A stretch of 64,000 nt of DNA from Haloechinothrix sp033042135 (GCF_033042135.1 NZ_WBXM01000004.1:248001-312000); one strand, 5' to 3'; positions 1 through 9,154 are shown, counted from the stretch's first letter. The notes: a model not told the origin generated them from the sequence alone. A program made the numbers and translations.

Positions 1-1
1 G

Positions 2-2641
2 GCGGGGGCACCGGTGAGCTCGCGGCGGCTCGCCACCGATTTCGCCTACGTGATCTTCACCTCCGGATCCACCGGTCGACCCAAGGCCGTCGCCGTGCCC
101 CATAGAGGCGTGGTGCGGCTGGTGCGCGGCGCCGACTTCATCAGCTTCGAACCAGGGGACACGATGCTGGCCACCGCGAACCTGTGCTTCGACATGTCGT
201 GCCTCGAGCTCTTCGGGGCGCTACTCAACGGGTCGCGGGTCATCTGCGTCGACACCGAGACCCTGCTGTCCCCGCACGACCTGGCTTCGCTCATCGAGTC
301 CGAGCAGGTGACCACGATGTGGCTCAGCGCTGGGGTGTTCCACACCGTCGCGGCACGCCGCCCCGACATGTTCGGCTCGCTGAAGTATCTGGTGGCCGGT
401 GGGGACGCGCTCAACCCCAACGTCGTGCGGGCCGTGCTCCAGCACGGTCCTCCGGCACACTTCGTCAACGGCTACGGCCCCACCGAGAACTCGATGCTGT
501 CGACCGCGCACACCATCGACAGCCTCGGTGACGGCGAGGTGACGGTGCCGATCGGGTTGCCGATCGCCAACTCGAGCGCCTACGTGCTTCGTGAGGATCT
601 CAGCCCCGCGGCTCCCGGCGAGGAGGGCGAGCTCTACCTGGGCGGTGACGGTGTGGCGCACGGGTACTACGGGGACCAGGAGCGCACGCGCGAACACTTC
701 CTCCCCGACCCGTTCTCGACCGAACCCGGTGCGCGGATGTACCGGACCGGCGATCGGGCCCGCAGGCGGGAGGACGGCGTGCTCGAGTTCCTCGGTAGGG
801 TCGACCGCCAGGTCAAGATCCGCGGCTTCCGGGTCGAGCTCGGCGAGCTCGAACACATGTTGGCCACACACGCGGATGTGGCGGAGGCCGTGGTGGATGT
901 CCACGAGTCGCGCTCGGGTGAGCGCAGCATCGTCGCCTGGGTCGTTCCCGTGTCGCGGGCCGAACGTGATGCCATCGCCTGGGAGCGTCGCTTACGGACC
1001 TATGTGCGGGACCGACTCCCGCGGTTCATGGTGCCGAGCGCGATCAGAGTGGTCGACCAACTACCGCTCAACCACAGCGGGAAGGTAGACCGCGACCGGT
1101 TACCGGATGTCCACACCGGACGAGCTGTGGCGAACCCGCCGCGGGCCGGGACCGAACACGCCGTAGCGTCGATCTGGTGCGCGTTCCTCGACATGGACGC
1201 CGTCGACCGCGAGGATGACTTCTTCGCGATCGGCGGCCAGTCGTTGCAGGTGACCCAGGTCGTCGCCGCGCTGGAGGACAGGTTCGGCGTGCCTGTCGAG
1301 CACGGCCGCGCGGTACTCAGGAAGCTACTGGCCGCACCCACCCTGCGAGAGTTCTCGGCGTTCGTCGACGAGGTGGCGGCGGGTGCCGACCCGGCGGGCG
1401 AGGAAGCGGTGGACTTCGAGGCGGAATCGCGGCTGGATCCGGCGATCCGGTTCGACGCGCCGACCGTGGGGAACTGGCGGGAGCCCGACGAGATCCTGCT
1501 GACCGGAGCTACCGGCTTCTTCGGTGCCTACCTGCTCGACCGGCTCGTGCGGCGAACGCACGCGACGATCCGATGCCTCGTCCGCGCTGCCGACGAGCAG
1601 CACGCCATGACGCGGATCGAAGCGAACATGCTCCGTTTCGGGCTGTCCTTCGACAGCGTGCGAGGCAGGGTCGTCCCGGTCGTAGGCAGCCTCGACGAGC
1701 CGGGACTCGGTCTGGGAGAAGCCTTCGACCGGCTCGCCGAGCGAGTGGATGTCGTGCTGCACAATGGCTCGCGCGTCAACTTCGTCTACCCGTACGCGAG
1801 CCTCAGAACGACCAATGTGGATGGCACTCACGAGGTGATACGGTTCGCGGCCGCGGGGCGGCTCAAGCCGGTGCACTACGTCTCGACGATCGGGACCATC
1901 GCGGGAAGTGGTGCTTCCGGGGTGCGTTTCCTCGATGAGCACCCCGCCCCCTCGCACCCGGAGTACATCTCGATGGGCTACCCGGAGACGAAATGGGTGT
2001 CGGAACGGTTGTTACAGCACGCGGCCGAGCGCGGTTTGCCGGTGAGCATCCACCGGCCGTACGAGATCACCGGGGCCAGCGACACGGGTGTGTGGAACAC
2101 CGACACGATGGTGTGTGCGCTGTTCCGCACGATCGCCGAGACCGGTCTCGCGCCCGACGTGGCGCTGCCGCTCGACTTCGTCCTGGTGGATCTCGCGGCC
2201 GAGGCGCTCGTTCACATGCTCACCCACGAACCACCGCGCGGCAGGCTCTATCACCTGACGAACCCGAGGGAGGCGCGCCTCGACCTGCTCGTCGAGCGGT
2301 TGCGGGCGCGCGGCTACCTGGTGCGCGAGGTCTCCTACCAGCGGTGGGTCGACGAGATGTCGGCGCTGGCCGCCACGGACCCGACCTGCCCCCTCGCGCC
2401 GTTCATGCCGGTGTTCGCGGGTATCGCCAACAGCGGCGACATGACCGTCAAGGAGCTGTACTTCGCGGATACGTTCCCCCGATACACCAGGGACAACATC
2501 GAGAGCGCCTTGGCGGGCTCCGGTGTCGAGCTCCCGGCCGTGGATGCCGAGCTGCTCGACACCTACCTGGACTACTTCGAGGCCTCCGGCTTCCTCACCA
2601 GCCAGGCGCGGGCGGAGACTGGGCAGGGGGTGACGGGGTGA
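2..2641 (+). CDS. NRPS-like adenylation-carrier-thioester reductase enzyme (5' end outside the window)
   Basis: The reading frame is open from base 2, so the start and the first adenylation motifs lie upstream. Counting from the GTG at 14, the A3 loop TSGSTGRPK is at about 16-24, the A5 motif NGYGPTEN near 152, A7 YRTGD near 243 and the A10 lysine motif NHSGK near 353. A carrier domain follows, with the phosphopantetheine serine in GGQSL near 407. A reductase domain starts with the NAD(P) loop TGATGFFG near 497 and has a YxxxK catalytic motif (YPETK) near 656. The family activates a carboxylic or amino acid, loads it on the carrier and releases it reductively as an aldehyde or alcohol. A hand alignment to GrsA suggests pocket residues D-M-L-W-V-G-G-M-L-K; I do not assign a substrate. 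The stop overlaps the next gene start (GTGA). Confidence 0.93.
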   Translation, partial: AGAPVSSRRLATDFAYVIFTSGSTGRPKAVAVPHRGVVRLVRGADFISFEPGDTMLATANLCFDMSCLELFGALLNGSRVICVDTETLLSPHDLASLIESEQVTTMWLSAGVFHTVAARRPDMFGSLKYLVAGGDALNPNVVRAVLQHGPPAHFVNGYGPTENSMLSTAHTIDSLGDGEVTVPIGLPIANSSAYVLREDLSPAAPGEEGELYLGGDGVAHGYYGDQERTREHFLPDPFSTEPGARMYRTGDRARRREDGVLEFLGRVDRQVKIRGFRVELGELEHMLATHADVAEAVVDVHESRSGERSIVAWVVPVSRAERDAIAWERRLRTYVRDRLPRFMVPSAIRVVDQLPLNHSGKVDRDRLPDVHTGRAVANPPRAGTEHAVASIWCAFLDMDAVDREDDFFAIGGQSLQVTQVVAALEDRFGVPVEHGRAVLRKLLAAPTLREFSAFVDEVAAGADPAGEEAVDFEAESRLDPAIRFDAPTVGNWREPDEILLTGATGFFGAYLLDRLVRRTHATIRCLVRAADEQHAMTRIEANMLRFGLSFDSVRGRVVPVVGSLDEPGLGLGEAFDRLAERVDVVLHNGSRVNFVYPYASLRTTNVDGTHEVIRFAAAGRLKPVHYVSTIGTIAGSGASGVRFLDEHPAPSHPEYISMGYPETKWVSERLLQHAAERGLPVSIHRPYEITGASDTGVWNTDTMVCALFRTIAETGLAPDVALPLDFVLVDLAAEALVHMLTHEPPRGRLYHLTNPREARLDLLVERLRARGYLVREVSYQRWVDEMSALAATDPTCPLAPFMPVFAGIANSGDMTVKELYFADTFPRYTRDNIESALAGSGVELPAVDAELLDTYLDYFEASGFLTSQARAETGQGVTG

Positions 2642-3921
2642 GAGTCGGCATCATCGGCGGGGGTCTGGCCGGCCTCACCGTGGCATGGCTGCTGGACCGA
2701 TCCGTGGGCGGAACGATCGAGAGGGTCACGCTGTTCGAGCAGGATCGGCGGCTCGGTGGCAAGGTCGAGTCCGTCCCGCTGGACGACAACGGGGCACGCG
2801 CAGCCGATCTCGGGGCACAGCACGTGGCCCCGGCGATCTTTCCCACCCATGCCAGGCTCCTTCGGCGATTCGGCCTCGCCACCGAGCTGATCGACTGCCC
2901 GCTGAGCGTGACGGTGAGCGGATCCGGCGGGGCCGTCGTCGTGACACCGCATCCCGGGCTGCGCCCGCAACCCGCAGGGCCCGCGGGCGACGACAACCTG
3001 CGTTACCTAGCGGGTTTCCTCGACCGCGCCTGCGGGGTCGAAGATGACCAGAGAGCCTGGTCGATACCGCTGGAGCGGGTCGTCGAGTCGGTGAGCCTTC
3101 CCGGGTGGTTCCGGCGGGAGGCCCTCTACCCACTGCTCGCCTCGTTCGTCGGTTGCCCCGTGGCGCAAGCCCCCGAGCTGTCCTGCCGGGCGGCCGCTGC
3201 GTGGCTGGTACGCAACGCCTCGAGCTCCGGTGACCAGCCGCCAGCGTGGTACAACCTGCGCGGCGGGCTAGCCCGGCTCGTCGACAGCCTCGCGAGTGAC
3301 CTCAACCGGGTCCGGGTGGAAACGGCGAGCCCGGTGATCCGTGTCGTGCCCGGTGTACGCGACTACGAGATCCATGCCTGCGGTGGAGTGGTGGACTCGG
3401 TCGATCAGCTCGTGCTGGCCGCGGCACCACCGGATCTCCTGCCGGTGCTGGATGGGTGGCCCGACCCGGTGCTGCCGAGGTTGCTGCGGCGTTTCGAGTT
3501 CGTCCGCTCGCTGGTGGGGGTGCACCGGGATCCCGTGTACATGCCTGGCGGGCGCGACACCTGGTCGACCACGAACGTCGCGCTCACCGGCGAGCCCGGC
3601 GGGCCACAGTGGGCCGAGCAATCGACGTGGTACGGCCCGATCACCGGTGCCGACGTGTTCAAGAGCTGGCTGACCAACAGGGACCGGGAACCGTCCGAGC
3701 TCCTTGCCGTGCGGGTGTACGATCACCCGGTGCCCACGGTGGAGCACGTGGCCGCGCGGCTGGCTCTGGGTGAGCTGCAGGGGGGTGCCGGTGTGCATTT
3801 CGCAGGAAGCTGGACCACGGATATCGACAGCCAGGAAAGCGCGGTGCGCTCCGCGCTCGCCACTGCCCGCCGCATCCTCCCTGCGGCGCACCGGGTCGCC
3901 GAGTTGGACGGTGCCGTCTGA
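2638..3921 (+). CDS. FAD-dependent NAD(P)-binding oxidoreductase (amine oxidase/phytoene desaturase-like)
   Basis: A 427-residue flavoprotein. The N-terminal dinucleotide loop GGGLAG lies at residues 7-12, followed by an acidic strand end (LFEQD) and a GGKVES segment like the amine oxidase/protoporphyrinogen oxidase fold. A C-terminal FAD segment, HFAGSWTTD, is near residue 385. The GTG start at 2638 overlaps the NRPS stop by four bases, so the two genes are almost certainly translated together. The protein probably oxidises or desaturates the product released by, or the substrate fed to, the upstream reductase enzyme; that role is inferred from context only. It is shorter than true carotenoid desaturases and no carotenoid genes are nearby. 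Confidence 0.85.
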   Translation: MRVGIIGGGLAGLTVAWLLDRSVGGTIERVTLFEQDRRLGGKVESVPLDDNGARAADLGAQHVAPAIFPTHARLLRRFGLATELIDCPLSVTVSGSGGAVVVTPHPGLRPQPAGPAGDDNLRYLAGFLDRACGVEDDQRAWSIPLERVVESVSLPGWFRREALYPLLASFVGCPVAQAPELSCRAAAAWLVRNASSSGDQPPAWYNLRGGLARLVDSLASDLNRVRVETASPVIRVVPGVRDYEIHACGGVVDSVDQLVLAAAPPDLLPVLDGWPDPVLPRLLRRFEFVRSLVGVHRDPVYMPGGRDTWSTTNVALTGEPGGPQWAEQSTWYGPITGADVFKSWLTNRDREPSELLAVRVYDHPVPTVEHVAARLALGELQGGAGVHFAGSWTTDIDSQESAVRSALATARRILPAAHRVAELDGAV

Positions 3922-3975
3922 CGGTAGGTCGCGGTTGCCGGGGCCCGTGGGCTCACGCGCTCCGGCAACCGGCCA

Positions 3976-4653
3976 CTACCGCGCGGGGGCGTCCGCAGCT
4001 GCCTGCCAGAACCGTTCCAGGCTCTCCTCGAGGCGCCAAGCGTGGCACACGGCCTCCTCGGGATCGTCGCCGCGGTCGAGACCGCGCTGTGCCACCGCGA
4101 CGGCGAGCTGTGTGAGATCGCCGGGAGGGGCCGTGGTGTACAAACCGGTGAGGCTCTCGGGCAACGCGACTCCGGCATCCGAGGCTGCTTCGGTGAGATC
4201 GGCGCAGGCGGGGAAGTAGACCGTCACATCGGAGTGCACCGCGAGCGCGCTCGCGGTGAGGCTGCCGTTGAGCGAGATCCAGGACAGCGTGTCCGCGAAC
4301 GCGTACGCGGCGGGCTCGTCCGGCCAGCGGCGCATGTCCGGCTCACTCAATCCCAGCGCTCGTGCGGCGGTGAGCAGTGCGGGCCGCGCGGCCGAGACCA
4401 GCTGGGCCAACCAGGTGTAGAAGTCGGCCGCTGGAGTGAACGGGAACCGAGCGATGAGCGCCCCGAAACACGTCAGCTCAGTGCGTTGCGCGGTGTACTC
4501 CATGGCCACCAGCCGTTTGAGATGGATATCGGACAGCGTTCCCTCGCGGACCCTGTCGAGCAAGGCGTTCCCTGCGGGACGGTCGGTCCGTAGTTCCGAG
4601 AGACGCCTCACGAGGTCGCGGGCATCGGATGGTGCGCGTGTGACCGTGGTCAT
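3976..4653 (-). CDS. TenA-like / heme-oxygenase-fold protein
   Basis: The ATG at 4653 is chosen because GGGAGG precedes it by about four bases; the frame stays open further upstream but without a ribosome site. The product is about 225 residues, mostly helical, and resembles TenA/PqqC-type heme-oxygenase-like proteins in length and in segments such as LVAMEYTAQRTEL and CHAWRLEESLERFW. I checked for the ExxxH...ExxH...DxxxH ligands of di-iron members; only one ExxxH-like pair (EAVCH) is visible, so a di-iron oxidase role is not supported. It converges on the FAD oxidoreductase and is divergent from the SARP regulator, and may be a tailoring or accessory protein of the same locus. The family assignment is tentative. 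Confidence 0.6.
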   Translation of the reverse strand: MTTVTRAPSDARDLVRRLSELRTDRPAGNALLDRVREGTLSDIHLKRLVAMEYTAQRTELTCFGALIARFPFTPAADFYTWLAQLVSAARPALLTAARALGLSEPDMRRWPDEPAAYAFADTLSWISLNGSLTASALAVHSDVTVYFPACADLTEAASDAGVALPESLTGLYTTAPPGDLTQLAVAVAQRGLDRGDDPEEAVCHAWRLEESLERFWQAAADAPAR

Positions 4654-4798
4654 CGATCCTCCCAGTACGCGAAGCGGGCAGCGGGTTACGCTCCCGTTCT
4701 CGTCGAGGGCGCTGACATCGCGCTGACAGGTCGATGATGCGGAGTGGGGACACCACACGTCCGGCCGATTGTTCCGGAGAAATACCCTGAGTAGCGTG

Positions 4799-4814
4799 AT
4801 CACGACATTGTGAT
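4799..4814. promoter_or_regulatory. Inverted repeat in the SARP upstream region
   Basis: ATCAC and GTGAT arms are separated by six bases; the left arm overlaps the smaller palindrome GTGATCAC at 4796-4803. The site lies in the 281-bp divergent region between the TenA-like gene and the SARP gene, about 120 bp upstream of the SARP start. It could be an operator, but SARPs themselves usually bind direct heptamer repeats, so another regulator would be involved. Confidence 0.3.
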
Positions 4815-4934
4815 ATGACGATTCCGTGGGGGTATCTCGCTTCAGGGAAAGCTTCCCCGCGCGCCCTTGGGTCGAGATGTTCCAAGGCGCAGCGCGCGAC
4901 GTGTCCACTGAATCCACGTTGATCTGGAGGAACG

Positions 4935-5690
4935 GTGATCCGATTCCGACTCCTCGGCAGTGTGGGGGTGTGCCGGGATTCGGGAGACGGCGCTGCGGTT
5001 GCAGGCACCCGCCGCCGGGCGCTGCTGGCCATGCTCCTGCTGAACGCCGGTAACGACGTCACGTTCGGCAGTCTCGCCGAGGCGGTGTGGCCGGAGGGCG
5101 AGCCACCCCGCAGCGTCAACGCGCTGCAAGCCCAGATCACACGCCTGCGGCGGTATCTCGCGGAGCGATTGGACGGTCGGCAGCTCATCGAGACCCGTGG
5201 CTTCGGCTATCGCATCGTGCTGCGGCCAGGGGACCTGGACCTGGAGCGTTTCGAGCACCTACGCCGGGCAGCACGGCAACGGGCAGGGAGCGATCCGGGC
5301 GGGGCGCTCGACCTGCTGCGCACGGCACTGGCCCTGTGGCAGGGTCCCGCGCTGGCCGACATCCGTGACCACAGCGCGACCCTGCACGCCGCTGCGGTGC
5401 AGGCGGAGGAGAACCGGATGCTGGCGATCGAGGAACTCATCGATCTCAACTTCCGCCTTGGCAGGCACGGCCGGATCATCGGGGACCTCAAGAGGTTGGC
5501 CGCGGAGTACCCGATGCGTGAGCGGCTCTACGGGCGCCTCATCATCGCGCTCGGTAAGACGGGACGCCGCGCCGAGGCAGCGCAGTACTTCCGCCGGACC
5601 CACGAGCAGATGGTCGACGAGCTCGGCATCTCCCCGTCGAGCGAGCTCAATCAGGTCCTGGCGGACATCCTCGCTGACCCGCAGGGCTGA
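4935..5690 (+). CDS. SARP-family transcriptional activator (wHTH plus BTAD)
   Basis: A 251-residue protein with an OmpR-like winged-helix DNA-binding domain in roughly residues 1-88 (note LLAMLLLNAG, SLAEAVWPEG and ETRGFGYRI) and a bacterial transcriptional activation domain in about 95-245 (LDLERFEHL, ALALWQGPAL, REXXYGRLI-type helices and an RAEAAQYFR segment). This size matches small SARPs of the ActII-ORF4/DnrI type, which switch on antibiotic clusters; there is no ATPase or TPR extension. The GTG start at 4935 is supported by GGAGG eight bases upstream. It probably regulates the NRPS-like locus to its left, which is an inference from position. Confidence 0.92.
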   Translation: MIRFRLLGSVGVCRDSGDGAAVAGTRRRALLAMLLLNAGNDVTFGSLAEAVWPEGEPPRSVNALQAQITRLRRYLAERLDGRQLIETRGFGYRIVLRPGDLDLERFEHLRRAARQRAGSDPGGALDLLRTALALWQGPALADIRDHSATLHAAAVQAEENRMLAIEELIDLNFRLGRHGRIIGDLKRLAAEYPMRERLYGRLIIALGKTGRRAEAAQYFRRTHEQMVDELGISPSSELNQVLADILADPQG

Positions 5691-5721
5691 CGGCGGTTCC
5701 CGGCAGCGTGGGCGAGTCCGA

Positions 5722-6777
5722 TCACCCGCGCGGCCGGGAAGCGGCACGGCGTGCCTGCTCGCTGGGCGGGTGACCGCGCCAGCGGGTGTAGGCGTGGGTG
5801 AACGAGCCGGTCTCCGCGTAGCCGAGCCTGCTGGCGACCTGCTCCACCGAGAGGCCGCTGTCGAGCAGTTCCATGGCCAGTGCCTCGCGAACCTCGCTGA
5901 CCAGCGCGCGGTAGCCGGTGCCCTCCGCGGCCAGGCGGCGGTGCAGGGTCCGTTCGGTCATGCCGAGCTCGCGGGCCACGTCGGCCATCGGTATCGCCGG
6001 GGTTCGCGCCCGCAACAGTCGGGTCCGCACCCGTGCCGCGATGCCCGCCAGGCGGTGCCTGCGGTCGAGCAGCCGTTCACACTGTTGGACACAGAGCTGG
6101 GCGGTGTGCGGATCGGCCGCGGGCATCGGCTCGTCGAGCAACGCGCGGGGAACCGTGGCCGAGGTGCGGTCCGCATCGAACTCGATGGTGGCCGCGAGGT
6201 CGAGCCGGGCGAGCGGGTTCCCCGGTGGCTCCGGCAGCCGCAGCCGTAGGTGCGCCGGGATGTGGTACAGCCGGTCCCCGAGCAGCACCGGCAGGACGTG
6301 GGCGATCGCGGCGAGGTCGCGCTCGAGCAGGAAGTGCCGCACATCGGCCGGAACCTCGCTGTCGTCGACGTCGACCACCGCGGTCGTATCCGTCTCGTGC
6401 AGCGAGAAGGTCACGAAGATCGAGCTCAGCGCCGCGTAGCGCAGGCCGATGGCCGCCGCGTCGCGCACTGTGGGGCTGGCCAGCATGGCGTAGCCGAGGA
6501 TGCCCGCGTTGGTGATCGTATAGCGCAGGCCGGCATCGATGCCGAGACCGTCGACGTCGCCCACACGCGCGAGGAGGTTGCGTGCGATGGCGAGTTCCTG
6601 GCTGGCCTGCACCTCGGTGTCGGGATCGTCGAGATCGGCGGGCGCCAACCCGGTTCCCGCCAGGCAGGACCGGGCATCGACGCCGTGCTCTGCACCGGTC
6701 TCCAGCAGGTGCCTGCTGGCCCCCGCGGCTCGCGGTACGTCCCAGCTGGGACGGCTACGACTGGGGCGGACGGGCAC
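5722..6777 (-). CDS. AraC-family transcriptional regulator
   Basis: About 351 residues. An N-terminal ligand-binding region resembles the Arabinose_bd type of AraC proteins (LRYTITNAGILGYAMLASPT, conserved length). A C-terminal double helix-turn-helix in about 250-340 includes MADVARELGMTERTLHRRL and the second HTH VASRLGYAETGSFTHAYTRW. The GTG at 6777 is chosen because a GATAAT hexamer at 6787-6792 (minus strand) lies nine bases upstream and no Shine-Dalgarno is visible, which suggests a nearly leaderless message. The frame is open much further upstream across the neighbouring gene, but that part is antisense shadow. It is divergent from the monooxygenase gene and is its likely regulator. 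Confidence 0.9.
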   Translation of the reverse strand: MPVRPSRSRPSWDVPRAAGASRHLLETGAEHGVDARSCLAGTGLAPADLDDPDTEVQASQELAIARNLLARVGDVDGLGIDAGLRYTITNAGILGYAMLASPTVRDAAAIGLRYAALSSIFVTFSLHETDTTAVVDVDDSEVPADVRHFLLERDLAAIAHVLPVLLGDRLYHIPAHLRLRLPEPPGNPLARLDLAATIEFDADRTSATVPRALLDEPMPAADPHTAQLCVQQCERLLDRRHRLAGIAARVRTRLLRARTPAIPMADVARELGMTERTLHRRLAAEGTGYRALVSEVREALAMELLDSGLSVEQVASRLGYAETGSFTHAYTRWRGHPPSEQARRAASRPRG

Positions 6778-6786
6778 GTGTCCGAA

Positions 6787-6792
6787 ATTATC
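6787..6792 (-). promoter_or_regulatory. -10 box of the araC-type gene
   Basis: On the minus strand the hexamer reads GATAAT and ends nine bases before the GTG start of the AraC-type gene, with no ribosome-binding site between. No convincing -35 is seen. Confidence 0.4.
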
Positions 6793-6921
6793 AAATCCAC
6801 GTCTTGTTCGCCCATTCACCGGCAGGGGTGGAGCCCGTAGCTTCGGGTGACGTGGCCACGGGCGCTGCCACGCGCGTCCGGCGTTTCGTAGTCCAGTCCC
6901 GCACAGGAAGGTGTGGTGGTG

Positions 6922-8451
6922 ATGAGCAGTCGGAACCCGTCGGTGGCGATCATCGGGGCCGGGATGTCCGGCCTGTGTATGGCGATCAGATTGCTGCAGG
7001 CCGGGATCAACCGGTTCGTCATCTACGAGAAGGGCTCCGACGTCGGTGGCACGTGGCGTGACAACACCTATCCCGGCCTGTACTGCGACGTGCCGTCCCG
7101 CTTCTACCAGTACACCTTCGCCCCAGACCCGGACTGGAGCCGGTTCTTTTCGCCGGGAGAGGAGATCCAGCGTTACTTCTCCGGGGTCGCCGACCGCTAC
7201 GGTCTGCGTGGCCGTATCCGGTTCGGCACCGAGGTGGTCAGCGCCGAGTTCGCCGGTGACCGTTGGCACATCCGTACCAGCACAGGCGAGGAATCCACAG
7301 TAGACTTCCTTGTCTCGGCGACCGGGGTGCTGCACCACCCGCGCTCCCCGGATTTTCCCGGGCTCGAGAGTTTCTCCGGGAAGGTGTTCCACTCCGCCCG
7401 TTGGGACCACTCGCTCGATCCTCGCGGCAAGCGCATCGCCGTGGTGGGCACCGGGTCGACCGGCGTGCAGATCGTGTGCGGGCTCGCGGTTACCGCGGGC
7501 AGGCTGGAACTGTTCCAGCGCACCGCGCAGTGGATCTTCCCGGCCCCGAACCCGCGTTACACCACGGTGGGCAAGCGTGCCCACCGGTCGATTCCCTGGC
7601 TGAGTCGCCTGGCCTACATGACCTACCGCGCACTGTTCGAGGCCTACACCAAGGCCTTCACCAAGCCCGGCTTGCGGCGCAGGTTCATCGCCGCGGTCTG
7701 CCGAGCCAACCTGCGCACCGTGCGCGATCCCGAGCTGCGACGCAAGCTGACCCCGGACTACCAGCCGATGTGCAAACGGCTGGTGATCTCCGGGGAGTTC
7801 TACCGCGCCGTACAGCGGGACAACGTGCAGCTGGTCACCGACCGGATCGATCACATAGAGCCGCGCGGCATCGTCACCGACGACGGCGAGCTGCACGAGC
7901 TGGATGCCATCGTGCTGGCGACCGGGTTCGACGCGCACGCCTACGTGCGGCCGGTGCGGCTGATCGGCCGCGACGGGCTGACGCTGGAGGAGGCCTGGCA
8001 GGACGGTCCCCGCGCCCACAACACCGTCGCTGTTCCGGGCTTTCCCAATTTTTTCATGCTCATGGGCCCCCACAGTCCGGTCGCCAACTACGCGCTCACC
8101 GCCATCGCCGAGAACCAGGCTGAGCACATCCTCCGGTGGATCCGGCGGTGGCAGCAGGGCGAGTTCGACTCGGTCGCACCGACCCCGCAGGCGCTCGAAC
8201 GGTTCCACGCCACGCTGCGTACCGCCATGCCAGCCACCGTCTGGGCATCGGGCTGTGACAGCTGGTACATCGGCCAGGACGGGTTGCCCGAGGTGTGGCC
8301 ATTCACCCCGGCCGAGCACAGGAAATTACTGCTCAGCCCACCGGATCCGGCCGACTACGAGCTGCGCGGCGGCACCGGAGCGGGGCAGGCCGTCGCCGCT
8401 ACTGCCCGGTGGCGACCAGCGCCGTCACGATTTCGGGGAGTACCTCGGTGA
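6922..8451 (+). CDS. Flavin-containing / Baeyer-Villiger-type monooxygenase
   Basis: A roughly 509-residue class B flavoprotein monooxygenase. The FAD loop GAGMSG is at about residues 12-17, the Baeyer-Villiger fingerprint FxGxxxHxxxW(P/D) is present as FSGKVFHSARWD at about 151-162, and the NADPH loop GTGSTG follows at about 176. Such enzymes insert oxygen into ketones or oxidise heteroatoms with NADPH and O2. AGGAAGG at 6905-6911 precedes a run of GTG GTG GTG ATG codons; I chose the ATG at 6922, but the GTGs at 6913-6919 are possible. The 3' end overlaps the convergent TetR gene by 53 bp. The substrate cannot be read from the sequence; nearby lipid genes make a steroid or fatty ketone plausible. 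Confidence 0.92.
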   Translation: MSSRNPSVAIIGAGMSGLCMAIRLLQAGINRFVIYEKGSDVGGTWRDNTYPGLYCDVPSRFYQYTFAPDPDWSRFFSPGEEIQRYFSGVADRYGLRGRIRFGTEVVSAEFAGDRWHIRTSTGEESTVDFLVSATGVLHHPRSPDFPGLESFSGKVFHSARWDHSLDPRGKRIAVVGTGSTGVQIVCGLAVTAGRLELFQRTAQWIFPAPNPRYTTVGKRAHRSIPWLSRLAYMTYRALFEAYTKAFTKPGLRRRFIAAVCRANLRTVRDPELRRKLTPDYQPMCKRLVISGEFYRAVQRDNVQLVTDRIDHIEPRGIVTDDGELHELDAIVLATGFDAHAYVRPVRLIGRDGLTLEEAWQDGPRAHNTVAVPGFPNFFMLMGPHSPVANYALTAIAENQAEHILRWIRRWQQGEFDSVAPTPQALERFHATLRTAMPATVWASGCDSWYIGQDGLPEVWPFTPAEHRKLLLSPPDPADYELRGGTGAGQAVAATARWRPAPSRFRGVPR

Positions 8452-9067
8452 CGAGCTCGCTATCCGCTGTGGCCTCGCTTTCGGTGAATAGGGCGCGCTC
8501 CAGTGCCTTCTCATAGATCCCCGACAGCACGGATACCGCGTTCTGCGGGCTGACCCGCAGGGTGATGCCCAGCCTGCCCAGCATCGTCGCGAGGATCTCG
8601 CCGATCCGGTCGAGGTAGTGCCGCTGGGTCCGCTCGGTCCGGGCGCGCAGTTCCGGGTCGCGGAGGGCGTACGCGCGGAACTCGCTGAGCAACAGGTACC
8701 ACTGCCGGTCAGGGACCAGGGCGGTCGGGATCTCGCTGGCGACCTGTGAGACGGTCTCGCGCAACGGCTGAGTGTCCGGGGGCGGGCTCGTCGTCAGCAC
8801 ATCGTCGATGGCCTCCTGGAGCCGCTCGCACCAGCGGTGGAGGTGCTCGGCGTACATCGCGAGGAACAGGTCTTCCTTGCTGCCGAAGTTCGAGTAGAAC
8901 GCGCCGCGGGTGAACCCCGCGCGCTCGCAGATCAGCTCGATCCTGGTGTCGCGGATGCCGTGCTCGGCAAGCACGTCGAACGCCACATCCATCAGCCTGC
9001 GCCGGGTATCGGCGCGGCGCCGGGTGCCACGCGTGGGTGGTCCGGCGGGCGTTTCGGTCGCGGTCAT
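8399..9067 (-). CDS. TetR-family transcriptional regulator
   Basis: A 222-residue TetR regulator. The N-terminal HTH spans about residues 20-65 (RRLMDVAFDVLAEHGI, CERAGFTRGAFYSNFGSKEDLFLAM) and the C-terminal ligand domain is variable. The ATG at 9067 follows GGGAGG at seven bases; the longer frame upstream has no such support. It is divergent from the MMPL/YhgE exporter and is its probable repressor, through the palindrome at 9155-9167. Its 3' end overlaps the end of the monooxygenase gene on the other strand. Confidence 0.9.
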   Translation of the reverse strand: MTATETPAGPPTRGTRRRADTRRRLMDVAFDVLAEHGIRDTRIELICERAGFTRGAFYSNFGSKEDLFLAMYAEHLHRWCERLQEAIDDVLTTSPPPDTQPLRETVSQVASEIPTALVPDRQWYLLLSEFRAYALRDPELRARTERTQRHYLDRIGEILATMLGRLGITLRVSPQNAVSVLSGIYEKALERALFTESEATADSELVTEVLPEIVTALVATGQ

Positions 9068-9154
9068 GGTGCCGCCTCCCGCAGCGTGCGATCCGGTTGT
9101 GATCCGTCCCGCATTCGGCACACAACCGGCACTTCCCGTACCTAGAGTATGACG

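Noticed and set aside
2638..3921. Carotenoid desaturase
   Set aside because: Only general amine-oxidase-fold features; shorter than usual and no carotenoid genes nearby.
3976..4653. TenA-like protein as a di-iron oxidase of the biosynthetic locus
   Set aside because: The three ligand motifs of that group are not visible; only one ExxxH-like pair was found.
6778..8319. Long minus-strand frame continuing upstream of the AraC gene
   Set aside because: It runs antisense through the monooxygenase gene; codon pattern and homology support only the AraC part downstream of 6777.
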